The notes under the pieces are model-generated. The model had not been told where the DNA came from, did no database searches, and saw only the letters and a list, made by a program, of their open reading frames with translations. Positions 34,045 to 41,754 of a DNA stretch of 64,000 nt are shown here, piece by piece. The position numbers and the translations under genes were made by a program. This DNA comes from JACMLX01 sp040384325 (GTDB taxonomy: Bacteria; Gemmatimonadota; Gemmatimonadetes; Gemmatimonadales; Gemmatimonadaceae): NCBI GenBank assembly GCA_040384325.1, contig JAZKJL010000005.1, forward strand, positions 1,116,001 to 1,180,000, written 5' to 3'. The stretch's first letter is position 1, and each line of letters begins with the position of its first letter.

Positions 34045-36300
34045 ATGATCACCACGGTCGTCAGCGACGAGCAGGCACTCCCGCAGCGCGTCGGGCCATA
34101 CCGGATCATCCAGGTGCTGGGCGAAGGCGGGATGGGCGTGGTCTACGAGGCGGAGGAGATGGAGCCGGTGCGTCGGCGGGTGGCGCTGAAGCTGATCCGC
34201 GCCGGGCACGACACGCGCGAGGTGCTGCACCGGTTCGACGCCGAGCGACGCGCGTTGGCGGTGATGAACCATGCCTCGATCGCCAAGGTGCTCGGTGCCG
34301 GGACCACCGAGTCGGGGCAACCCTACTTCGCGATGGAGCTGGTGCGCGGTGCGCCGATCACCACCTGGTGCGACGCCCATCGCCTGTCGGTGCGTGAACG
34401 TCTCGCGCTGTTCATCAACGTGTGCGAGGCGGTGCAGCACGCGCACCAGAAGGGCGTCATCCACCGCGACCTCAAGCCGACGAACATCATCGTCAGCGAC
34501 GAGGAGGGGCACGCGCAGCCGAAGGTGATCGACTTCGGCATCGCCAAGGCGCTCGGCCCGGCCACCTCGGCCACGCTCACGATGAGCGGGATGGCGGTCG
34601 GCACCGCCGCCTACATGAGCCCCGAGCAGGCCGATGCCGGGCAGCTCGACGTGGACACACGCGCCGACATCTACTCGCTCGGCGTGATGCTCTACGAGCT
34701 GCTGGTGGGGCACCTGCCGGTGGACCCGAACGCGATGGGACTGTTCGTGTTCCTCGCACGCTTGGTGGCCGGCAACGTCACGCCACCCACTCCCAGCGCC
34801 GGCCTGCAGACGCAGGAGCGTGAGCGTGACACCGTGGCGCGCCAACGGCGCACCGATCCGCGACAGTTGCGGCGTGAGCTGAAGGGTGACCTGGACTGGA
34901 TCATCATGAAGGCAATGCAGCCGGATCGTGCGATGCGCTACGAGACGGCCAACGGCCTCGCCACCGACCTGCGACGCTTCCTCGCCGACGAGCCGGTGTC
35001 GGCGCGCCCGCCGAGTGCGGCCTATCGCATGTCGAAGTTCGTGCGTCGGCATCGGGTGGGCGTGATGGCGGCGTCGGTGGTGCTGGTGGCGGTAGTGACG
35101 AGCGCGGTGGTGGCGACGGTGGGCCTGGTGCGTTCGACGCGCGCCGAGCGTCGCGCTGCCGAGGAGGCGGAGGCGGCGAAGCAGGTGACCAACTTCCTGG
35201 TGGACCTGTTCCGCGTGTCCGATCCCGGCGAATCACGCGGCAACACACTCACCGCGCGCGAGATCCTGGACCGCGGTACACGCCGTGTGACCACCGAGCT
35301 GGCCGCGCAGCCGCTGATGCAGGCGCGCATCATGCAGACGATGGGCACGGTGCATTCGCAGCTGGGGCAGTACGGTCCTGCGCGCACGCTGCTGGGCGAC
35401 GTGCTGCGCATCCGCGAACAGCAACTGTCGGCCGATGATCCGCTGGTCGGCGAGACGCTGGCCACGCTCGGTGAGGTGGCTCGTGCGCGTGGTGATCGCG
35501 CCGAGGCCGACCGACTGCTGACGCGCGCACTGGCGATCCGGGTGCAGGCGTACGGGCAGGAGCACATCGACGTGGCGAGCACGCTGGCGTCGATCGCTGC
35601 CCTGCGGTGGCAGGAGGGTCGCGCGACCGAGGCCGAGTCGTTGTACAAGCTGGTGCTGGTCCTGGACCGCAAGGTGCGCACGGCCGACGATCCGCGCACC
35701 GCGCGCGACATGCGTGGACTGGCAGCGGTGTACCTGCGGCAGAAGCGCTACGGCGAGGCCGAGGCGTTGTGGAAGGAGACGCTGGCGCTGCAGGAGCGCA
35801 CGCTGGGCACCGATCACCCCGACGTGGGCAGCACGCTGAACAACCTCGGAGGATTGTCGTTCAACATGGGGCGCTATGCCGAGGCGCTGCCGTATTACCA
35901 GCGGGCGCGCCCGATCATCGAGAACGCACTCGGTCCGCTGCATCCGAGTACCGCCAGCGTGATCAACAACCTGGCCGAGGTGGAGTGGAAGCTGGCGCAC
36001 TATCGCGAGTCGGAGGTGCTGTTCCGGCAGGCGCTATCGGTGAAGGAGCAGTCGCTGACGGCGGACAGTCCGAGCATCGCGGTGACGCTCAACGGCCTCG
36101 CGGGATTGCTGCGCGACCAGCGACGATTCGGCGAGGCCGAGCCGCTCTACCAGCGCGCGCTGCAGATCCGCGAGCGCGCGTACGGTGCCACGCATCCCGA
36201 CGTCGGTGAGACGTTGCGCGACTATGCGGAACTGCTCACGCGGGCCGGGCGGCCCGTCGAGGCGCAGCAGTTGCAGGCGCGAGCGTCAGCGCTGAAGTAG
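34045..36300 (+). CDS. Transmembrane Ser/Thr protein kinase with TPR sensor region
   Basis: 751 residues. Cytoplasmic kinase domain about 18-315: glycine loop GEGGMGVVYEA, catalytic Lys49 (VALKLI), HRDLKPTN 140-147, DFG at 163-165, MSPEQ in the activation segment. One membrane helix at about 338-362. The outside part (about 370-751) is tetratricopeptide-like repeats of the Pkn/TPR_10 type, with repeating AEALWKETLALQERTLG and HPDVGSTLNNLGGL patterns (about eight). These are the usual membrane-kinase architecture of Gemmatimonadota and Myxococcota; target unknown. ATG 34045 fits; there is no strong ribosome site. Confidence 0.92.
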   Translation: MITTVVSDEQALPQRVGPYRIIQVLGEGGMGVVYEAEEMEPVRRRVALKLIRAGHDTREVLHRFDAERRALAVMNHASIAKVLGAGTTESGQPYFAMELVRGAPITTWCDAHRLSVRERLALFINVCEAVQHAHQKGVIHRDLKPTNIIVSDEEGHAQPKVIDFGIAKALGPATSATLTMSGMAVGTAAYMSPEQADAGQLDVDTRADIYSLGVMLYELLVGHLPVDPNAMGLFVFLARLVAGNVTPPTPSAGLQTQERERDTVARQRRTDPRQLRRELKGDLDWIIMKAMQPDRAMRYETANGLATDLRRFLADEPVSARPPSAAYRMSKFVRRHRVGVMAASVVLVAVVTSAVVATVGLVRSTRAERRAAEEAEAAKQVTNFLVDLFRVSDPGESRGNTLTAREILDRGTRRVTTELAAQPLMQARIMQTMGTVHSQLGQYGPARTLLGDVLRIREQQLSADDPLVGETLATLGEVARARGDRAEADRLLTRALAIRVQAYGQEHIDVASTLASIAALRWQEGRATEAESLYKLVLVLDRKVRTADDPRTARDMRGLAAVYLRQKRYGEAEALWKETLALQERTLGTDHPDVGSTLNNLGGLSFNMGRYAEALPYYQRARPIIENALGPLHPSTASVINNLAEVEWKLAHYRESEVLFRQALSVKEQSLTADSPSIAVTLNGLAGLLRDQRRFGEAEPLYQRALQIRERAYGATHPDVGETLRDYAELLTRAGRPVEAQQLQARASALK

Positions 36301-36385
36301 TCGCTCGCTGGCGATGCAGGGATCGTGGTGCTGCGCGAAGCCGTCGGCGCACACGCCTCGCCATGTTGGCCGAGTTAAAAGCGCC

Positions 36386-36493
36386 TCATGCCACGAATGC
36401 CACGAGCAGGAACACGATCGTGAGCAGGACCAGTGTGCGCTGCGCCTTCCGGTCGTCGGAGCGTGGCCGGCGGCGGCGTTCGGGATGTCCCAT
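36386..36493 (-). CDS. Possible 35-residue single-pass membrane miniprotein
   Basis: A basic head (MGHPERRRRPRSDDRKAQ) is followed by a helix LVLLTIVFLLVAFVA. ATG 36493 has GGGAG nine bases upstream. The charge plan is that of an inner-membrane protein with a cytoplasmic N-terminus. It lies alone in a long gap. It could be a chance frame. Confidence 0.4.
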   Translation of the reverse strand: MGHPERRRRPRSDDRKAQRTLVLLTIVFLLVAFVA

Positions 36494-36626
36494 GACTCGT
36501 GTCTCCCATCGTCGAGAGTGCGGCAGCGTGAACCGGCGGGCTGGCACGATCCTGCCATGCTGGCATACCGGTGATGTCGCGACTCCCTGCCGGGCTGCAT
36601 CGCGTACAGCTGAGCTATGCATCTCC

Positions 36627-36647
36627 CGTTCCACGAAAATTGGAACG
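36627..36647. promoter_or_regulatory. Perfect 7-bp palindromic operator-like site
   Basis: CGTTCCA (36627-36633) and TGGAACG (36641-36647) are perfect inverted repeats with a seven-base spacer CGAAAAT. It lies 74 bases before the DoxX-like gene start. The right half includes TTGGAA, a possible -35 element with ATGATT 17 bases later, so a repressor bound here could block that promoter. Confidence 0.5.
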
Positions 36648-36720
36648 GTCGGCAAACATCCGATGATTTCCCGCCCTGACGCGAGTCCAAGCAGCCGAAC
36701 CCTTCAATGGAGCGCTGCGA

Positions 36721-37125
36721 ATGTCCACGATCACTCTCGGAACACCCTCGACGCGGGCGCGTCGCGCAGGATTGGTCCTGCTGATCCTCGCCGCCCTCTT
36801 CCTCGCGTTCGACACGACGATCAAGCTGATCGCCTCACCGGAAGCCCTCGAAGGCACGAAGGCGCTCGGCTGGCCAGTCGGCGTAGTGCGGCCACTGGGG
36901 CTGGTCTGCCTGGTCCTGCTGGTGCTGCTGCTGGTGCCGCAGACGGCGCCGCTTGGCGCGATCCTGTGGACGGCATACCTCGGCGGTGCCGTCGCGACGC
37001 ACGTGCGTGTCGGCAATCCACTGTTTTCGCATCTGCTTTTCCCGACCTATGTCGCGGCGATCATCTGGACGGCGCTGTACCTGCGCGACACACGAGTGCG
37101 GGCGCTGGTCGCACGGCGGCCCTGA
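36721..37125 (+). CDS. DoxX-like four-helix membrane protein
   Basis: 134 residues with four membrane helices: RAGLVLLILAALFLAFDTTI, RPLGLVCLVLLVLLLVPQTA, APLGAILWTAYLGGAVATHV and SHLLFPTYVAAIIWTALYLR. The GWPVG and GGAVATHVRVGNPLFSHLLF motifs match DoxX-like/DUF-type small membrane proteins seen next to regulators of redox or antibiotic stress. Function unknown. GGAG about nine bases upstream supports ATG 36721. Confidence 0.72.
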   Translation: MSTITLGTPSTRARRAGLVLLILAALFLAFDTTIKLIASPEALEGTKALGWPVGVVRPLGLVCLVLLVLLLVPQTAPLGAILWTAYLGGAVATHVRVGNPLFSHLLFPTYVAAIIWTALYLRDTRVRALVARRP

Positions 37126-37177
37126 CTGAGTGCGCGCCGCCGCGCGACCATGAGAGCGTGTGACCGGGTGACGGGCC

Positions 37178-37197
37178 TCGCGGTATGCCCACCGCGA
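37178..37197. terminator. Small hairpin after the DoxX-like gene
   Basis: TCGCGGT (37178-37184) and ACCGCGA (37191-37197) are perfect inverted repeats with a six-base loop, 53 bases after the DoxX-like stop and 49 before the next start. It may be a terminator or an operator. Confidence 0.35.
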
Positions 37198-37245
37198 TGT
37201 GTGCGTCGCACCGACGCCGTCGCGTGAACGTCAACGGAGGCAGAC

Positions 37246-38169
37246 ATGCTCATGACACGTTCGATCGCCGCCGCGTTTCTGCTGGTGGTGTCGGCACTCT
37301 GGTCGCAGGTCGGTGGATTTCCCCACGCATCGACGCACGACACGCGTGCCGCGTTCCGGCAGGGTGAGGTGCACCGGCTGCAGGCACACTTCGATTCGGT
37401 GGACAGCGAGTTGCGCGCCGGCACACCGGCCACGCTGCGCCCATCACAACGTGCCGCACGAGCGCAGCTGATCGCGTGGCTGCACGAATATCGCGATGCA
37501 GGGATGTTCCCGGAGAACGATCGGTTCGCGGGCCGACGCGTGCCGTTCTTCGTGGATCACCGCGGCGTGCGCTGCGCGATGGGTGAGTTGATCCACCGTT
37601 CCGGGCGCGCCGACCTGGTGCAGTCGGTGGCGGCGACGCGCAACAACGCCTACATCGGCGAACTGGCGGACGATCCACGACTCGTGGCGTGGCTCGACAG
37701 CGTCGGCATGACGGTGGCCGAAGCCGCGCGCGTGCAGCCGTCGTACGACGGCAGTGGCGGTGGGAACGTCATCGATGACGTGGTCGTGACACCGGCCACC
37801 GGCACCTACAAGAGCATCGCCACGGCGCTGAGCGTGTCATCGCTGGCGGCCATCGCGCTCAACGTACGCCGACCGTCGGGCCTCTCCACGTGGGCGGGGC
37901 TGGCGCTGGGCACGGCAGGGGTGGTGAGCGGCAGTCTTCGCGGTCGCGACAACATCCGCGGGGAAGATGCATTCACGGCCGCCAGCGTCACATTTGGCGC
38001 GGCGTCCCTGGTGACCGGTGCGTACCGCGCCTTCAACCCGCGCGTGAAGCCCACACCGATGGCCGCGAGCACCGCACGCATCGCGAACGTCCAGGTGGCA
38101 CCCGCGCTGCTGGCGGTGGGTGGTGGCCGCCGGCAGCCCGGTCTGACGCTGCACGCCACTTTCCGCTGA
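37246..38169 (+). CDS. Exported protein with a conserved but unnamed domain
   Basis: 307 residues. Signal peptide about 1-20. A domain at about 64-170 has a strong internal order: SQRAARAQLIAWLHEYRDAG, VPFFVDHRGVRCAMGELIHR, NNAYIGELADDPRLVAWLDS and MTVAEAARVQPSY. I have a sense of having met this layout in other soil bacteria as an unnamed family, probably with a conserved Cys-Ala-Met/Val-Gly site (C109). The rest is Gly/Ala-rich with hydrophobic segments like a small membrane barrel or hairpin. Function unknown. GGAGG before ATG 37246. Confidence 0.65.
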   Translation: MLMTRSIAAAFLLVVSALWSQVGGFPHASTHDTRAAFRQGEVHRLQAHFDSVDSELRAGTPATLRPSQRAARAQLIAWLHEYRDAGMFPENDRFAGRRVPFFVDHRGVRCAMGELIHRSGRADLVQSVAATRNNAYIGELADDPRLVAWLDSVGMTVAEAARVQPSYDGSGGGNVIDDVVVTPATGTYKSIATALSVSSLAAIALNVRRPSGLSTWAGLALGTAGVVSGSLRGRDNIRGEDAFTAASVTFGAASLVTGAYRAFNPRVKPTPMAASTARIANVQVAPALLAVGGGRRQPGLTLHATFR

Positions 38170-38376
38170 CGCGTCGTACGGCACGCGCACGTTGCGGCGA
38201 GCACGAGTGTGCGCGTGCCAGTGTCACGCCAGCCGGGCGAGCATCGAACTCTGCACTGTGTGGCGTGTCGCGCGGAACGGAACGGTCCGTGCAACGGACT
38301 CGGGACAGCGGTCCCGCATCCGGCATCCGGCCGGCGACGCGTGTCGTGATCACATGGATGAGTACGGGGGGCGGCG

Positions 38377-38763
38377 ATGTTGAACGAGGAACAGCTGAAG
38401 CACCTGGGCAATCGGCTGCAGGAAGAGCGGACGCGCCTGCTGGCCCAGCTTCACGCCTTCGAGGAAGTGGACGCCGCCGAGAGCAGCCAGGATCAGGCGG
38501 GCGACCTGTCGAAGTTTCCCACGCATCCAGCCGACCTGGGCACGGACGCGAATGCGGAGGACGTGGAGTTGCTGATCGGGTCGCGCATGTCGCAGGAGCT
38601 GGCCGAGATCGATGCCGCTCTGGAGCGTCTGGCCACTGCGCCGGAGACGTTCGGTCTCGACGAGGAGACCGGCGAGCCGATCGCGTTCGAGCGGCTGGAC
38701 ATCATTCCGTACGCGCGCGTGGCGGCGATGCGGAAGTCAGCGGCCGAGGCCGAGGCGTCCTGA
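38377..38763 (+). CDS. TraR/DksA-like protein lacking zinc-finger cysteines
   Basis: 128 residues without a single Cys. Coiled-coil-like region: LNEEQLKHLGNRLQEERTRL and ELAEIDAALERLATAPET. Between them THPADLGTDANAEDVEL is the YteA-type DksA motif, and FGLDEETGEPIAFERLDIIP (92-111) aligns to the C4 zinc-finger entry YGxCxxCGxPI, but the two Cys are replaced by Asp95 and Thr98 and the second pair is absent. If it binds RNA polymerase like DksA it does so without zinc. Function inferred only. Confidence 0.75.
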   Translation: MLNEEQLKHLGNRLQEERTRLLAQLHAFEEVDAAESSQDQAGDLSKFPTHPADLGTDANAEDVELLIGSRMSQELAEIDAALERLATAPETFGLDEETGEPIAFERLDIIPYARVAAMRKSAAEAEAS

Positions 38764-38865
38764 CGGGCGTGCGGTTCGGTGTGATCCGTCGCATGGCGAC
38801 AGCAGCTGCCTCTGCCACTTGAACTTCTACTGCAGCGGCAACTGACAGAGCAACGGCAACTGCTT

Positions 38866-38901
38866 GACGCAAAGTCGCGAAGGCACAAAGGCGCAACGCG
38901 G
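38866..38901. repeat. Solitary nine-base periodic repeat (ACGCAAAG type)
   Basis: Four successive nine-base units: GACGCAAAG, TCGCGAAGG, CACAAAGGC, GCAACGCGG. This is the same period and base pattern as the arms of elements A and B (ACGCGGGGG units), but with A in place of some G. No inverted partner is seen nearby. Upstream (38830-38862) GGCAACTG occurs twice. Probably a decayed member of the same repeat class. Confidence 0.45.
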
Positions 38902-39010
38902 TCGGAAGCGATCCGGCGGCGTTGCGCGATGCGGATGTGGACGAACGAGTGCTGGGCTGTGGGAGCGCTGGGTTGCGGCACGCATCCGTGGCGTGGTGCT
39001 CGTTAGTACC

Positions 39011-39958
39011 TCAGGACTTCGGCAGCAATCCGGAGAGCCAGTGCAGGACGTTGAGGACGAACTGGGCGTTCTGCGGGGCGGTGGGGCTGTTGAAGCCCAT
39101 CATGGTGGCGCCTTGCGGGCCGGCGCGTTGGGCGGAGAACATGGCGGCTTCGCCGGCCGCGACGACGCGTCCGCGACCCACCGCCAGCGCCGCACCCTGC
39201 AGCATGCCACCGACGGGCTCGCGCGGCGTCGCGGCGGAGAACTGCCACGCCACCTGTGGCAGCAGGACGTACGCGCCCGTCGGCAGCACCATCAGCGGCG
39301 CTCCGGCACCGGTGAGCCGGAACGCGGAGCCGATGAACGCCACCAGTGAGTCGACACGTTCGGCGGCGGAGCGACCGGCGAGGATCGGATGCGCCGGCAA
39401 CCCGGCGCGCCGGGAGAATCGAAGCAGGCTGTTGCCCGTCGAGTCATAGGCGAAGCCGTTCCACCAGCTGATGCCGAACGCCGCGCCAAATGCCGCGGTG
39501 GAGCCGCCGAACGGCATGTGATCGGCGACGAGCAACAGCTGGCCACCGCGCTCGACCCAGCGTCGCACGGCGGCGATCTCGGCGTCGGTGTAGGCCGACG
39601 GCGTGGGCAGCGACCAGTTGTCGCCTGCGTTCACCGCCGCCAGCGCATTCGCGATCACCAGCAGGTCCACCTCGCGCAAGGCGGCGTCGGTGAGTTCGCC
39701 GGTACCGCCACGCACCCGGTAGCCATCGCGCGCGGCAAGGCGCGCGAATGGCGCGTACCTCCCGTCCACCGTGTGGAAGTTGTGGTGGCCCCCATCGATC
39801 ATCAGGCGTGGCCCGGTGCCCGAAGCGAAGGCCGGTGCGCCGACCGTCGGACTGAAGAGCGTGTCGGGCATCTGCTGCGCGATCACCGCCGGGGCAGCGA
39901 GCAGCGTGGCGACCAGGATGAAGGGACGGGCACGGCGTGGCAGGATGCTCGGTGTCAT
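39011..39958 (-). CDS. Exported GATase1-like (DUF4350-like) protein
   Basis: 315 residues. Signal peptide about 1-27 (LVATLLAAPAVIAQ). Body: PRLMIDGGHHNFHTVDGRYA, VDLLVIANALAAVNAG, YTDAEIAAVRRWVERGGQLL, LVADHMPFGGSTAAFGAAFG and VVAAGEAAMFSAQ. This is the glutamine-amidotransferase-like flavodoxin fold of DUF4350-type proteins, which has lost the classic Cys nucleophile. It ends NAQFVLNVLHWLSG, a familiar family ending. Binding of a small ligand or polysaccharide is possible. No partner genes. Confidence 0.7.
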   Translation of the reverse strand: MTPSILPRRARPFILVATLLAAPAVIAQQMPDTLFSPTVGAPAFASGTGPRLMIDGGHHNFHTVDGRYAPFARLAARDGYRVRGGTGELTDAALREVDLLVIANALAAVNAGDNWSLPTPSAYTDAEIAAVRRWVERGGQLLLVADHMPFGGSTAAFGAAFGISWWNGFAYDSTGNSLLRFSRRAGLPAHPILAGRSAAERVDSLVAFIGSAFRLTGAGAPLMVLPTGAYVLLPQVAWQFSAATPREPVGGMLQGAALAVGRGRVVAAGEAAMFSAQRAGPQGATMMGFNSPTAPQNAQFVLNVLHWLSGLLPKS

Positions 39959-40108
39959 GCTCCAACCTGCGGAGCGGTGTCAGTGGGCGCAAATGCTGGC
40001 AGCCGTCGTCCCACACACCGCGCCGGACCGAGGCTCAGCAGGCACTGCGATTGCGACCGCGAGGCAGGCGGTTAGACTCGATCCGATACCGAATCAGGGA
40101 GAGATTGT

Positions 40109-40438
40109 ATGGCTGATGATCGACCCCAACTGCCGTTGCCCGAGGGGCAGCCGCGCCTGCATTGGAAGCGCTTCGCGGTGCTGGCGTCCGGCGTTGTGAC
40201 GTTCGGTGCGGCGGTGCGACTGGTGGCCGATGCGGCGGGCGTGCAACGCGGGACGGTGGCGTCGGCCGGCGTGTCGGCATTCTCGATGTTCTGGGTGATG
40301 CTGGCCATCGGACTCTTCGCACCACGCGCGATGAACGACACGAGGCCGATCTTCACGCGGCGCCGGCTGCTGGTCGGCATCGTCTTCAGCGCGGTCTACG
40401 CCGCGTTCAACTTCTGGTTCCTCAAGTCCACCCTGTGA
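40109..40438 (+). CDS. Small two-helix membrane protein
   Basis: 109 residues. Two or three membrane helices: FAVLASGVVTFGAAVRLVAD, AFSMFWVMLAIGLFAP and LLVGIVFSAVYAAFNFWFL. No recognised family. GGAG lies eight bases before ATG 40109. Its stop overlaps the GTG of the next gene (GTGA), so both are coupled. Confidence 0.6.
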   Translation: MADDRPQLPLPEGQPRLHWKRFAVLASGVVTFGAAVRLVADAAGVQRGTVASAGVSAFSMFWVMLAIGLFAPRAMNDTRPIFTRRRLLVGIVFSAVYAAFNFWFLKSTL

Positions 40439-40917
40439 CGTTACATCGAACGTGTGTGGTACTCGCCGCCGCGACGGCACTGTTCCTGCCGCCGCGGTCT
40501 CTCGAAGCGCAGGCACGCTTCGACCTCCCGATCGGACAGCGCGTGAAGGTCGAATACGCCGACTCGGTGCGGCTGGTGCCGATCGGCCGGTCGCGCCACC
40601 AGCTCACCGGCGTGCTGGTGGCTGATCCCGGTGACGTCGTGCAGCTGCGTCTCCCCACCGGTGACATCGCCTCGCTGCGTCGCGACGCACTCAAGCGGGC
40701 GTGGGTCAGTCGCGGCGTGTCCCGCCGCCGAAGCGCCTTCGCCACGGCGCTGTCGTTCGCCGCGACCGGCTACCTGCTGTCCAGTCGTCAATCTTGGCGC
40801 GGCAACGACGACAACACCACTCGTGACGCGCTGATCGGTGCTGCCGTCGGCGCCGGCATCGGCACCGCGGTTGGCCTCATCCGCCCGTTCGAAACCTGGA
40901 AGGGCGTGCGGCGCTGA
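40435..40917 (+). CDS. Exported small hypothetical protein with GTG start
   Basis: 160 residues from GTG 40435, which overlaps the previous TGA by three of four bases. This start gives a normal signal peptide (VTLHRTCVVLAAATALFLPP, cleaved near LEAQ); the longer frame would run antisense-like through the preceding gene. The mature part begins FDLPIGQRVKVEYADSVRLV with small beta strands, and ends in a Gly-zipper-like helix ALIGAAVGAGIGTAVGLI that may sit in the outer membrane. Function unknown. Confidence 0.6.
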   Translation: MTLHRTCVVLAAATALFLPPRSLEAQARFDLPIGQRVKVEYADSVRLVPIGRSRHQLTGVLVADPGDVVQLRLPTGDIASLRRDALKRAWVSRGVSRRRSAFATALSFAATGYLLSSRQSWRGNDDNTTRDALIGAAVGAGIGTAVGLIRPFETWKGVRR

Positions 40918-40929
40918 ACCACCGCTGAA

Positions 40930-41688
40930 TCAGGGCGTCTTGGGCGTGAAATGGCCGAGGAACACGCGCTCCTGCGACGTCAGGCTGCGCTCGCCCTGGA
41001 CCTCGATCTTGGTCAGGATCCGCTGCACCTCGTCCCGATTCAGTTCGTGCACCGCGGCGAGGTTCACGCTCTTCCAGTCCCCGATGGCGATGCTGTCGGC
41101 GGGTGGGCCGGCGAGCTTGGCCTGCCACTTCTCGGCCGGCAGGTTCTTCTGGATCCGCCGCAGGTAGAGCCACGCACCGAGGAATCCGCCGAGGTGGGCG
41201 AAGTGTGCGATGCCGCCACCGCCGGAAAGTCCGCCGTAGAGCGACACGACGGTCATGATCACCACCAGCACCCGTGCCTCCACCGGGATCACGCCCCAGA
41301 TGAAGATGCGGTCGCGCGGATAGAACTTGGCGAACGCCAGCTGCACGCCGAACACCGCCCCGGAGGCACCCACGATCGGGGCGTACGGCGTCACGAGCCA
41401 TGAGAGCAGCCCACCGGTGATGCCGGCGATCAGGTAGAGCCGGATGAATTGCGGTCCACCCAGCCGCAGCTCGACGCGGGGGCCGAAGAAGAACAGGCCG
41501 AGCATGTTGAACAGCACGTGGGTCAGGCCGGCGGTGCTGTGCGCGAACATGTAGGTGAACAGCGTCCAGGGCCGCTCGAGCAGCAGGGCGGGGACGAACG
41601 CCAGGTACTGCGTCGCGCCACGGAACGTGAGCTGGACGACGAAGACGAGGATGTTGGCGACGATCAGCCGGGTGACCCAGGGTGTCAT
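40930..41688 (-). CDS. Rhomboid-family intramembrane serine protease
   Basis: 252 residues, six membrane helices in the first 175. Catalytic Ser109 is in PIVGASGAVFG and the catalytic His is in FAHLGGFLGAW (His165). The HVLFNMLGLFFFGPRVE motif after helix 2 is typical. The C-terminal 75 residues are soluble and end in charged EVQRILTKIEVQGERSLTSQ, a common tail in rhomboids of this type. It cleaves single-pass membrane proteins; substrate unknown. Convergent with the small gene pair. Confidence 0.9.
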   Translation of the reverse strand: MTPWVTRLIVANILVFVVQLTFRGATQYLAFVPALLLERPWTLFTYMFAHSTAGLTHVLFNMLGLFFFGPRVELRLGGPQFIRLYLIAGITGGLLSWLVTPYAPIVGASGAVFGVQLAFAKFYPRDRIFIWGVIPVEARVLVVIMTVVSLYGGLSGGGGIAHFAHLGGFLGAWLYLRRIQKNLPAEKWQAKLAGPPADSIAIGDWKSVNLAAVHELNRDEVQRILTKIEVQGERSLTSQERVFLGHFTPKTP

Positions 41689-41725
41689 GCCCGATCTTAA
41701 CCCGCCAGCGAAGTCCTGGTGCCCG

Positions 41726-41749
41726 ATCGCCGCCGCGCGGCCGGGCGAT
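41726..41749 (-). terminator. Hairpin between PAS gene and rhomboid gene
   Basis: ATCGCC (41726-41731) pairs with GGCGAT (41744-41749), and inside GCC pairs with GGC around GCGC, with a two-base bulge. It lies six bases after the PAS gene stop (leftward) and before the rhomboid start, so termination or attenuation is possible. Confidence 0.4.
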
Positions 41750-41754
41750 GCGCG

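Noticed and set aside
36540..36630. tRNA-like stretch on the minus strand (TAGCTCAGCTGTACGCG)
   Set aside because: It looks like a D-arm, but no T-loop (TTCGANTC) and no matching acceptor stem follow, so it is chance similarity.
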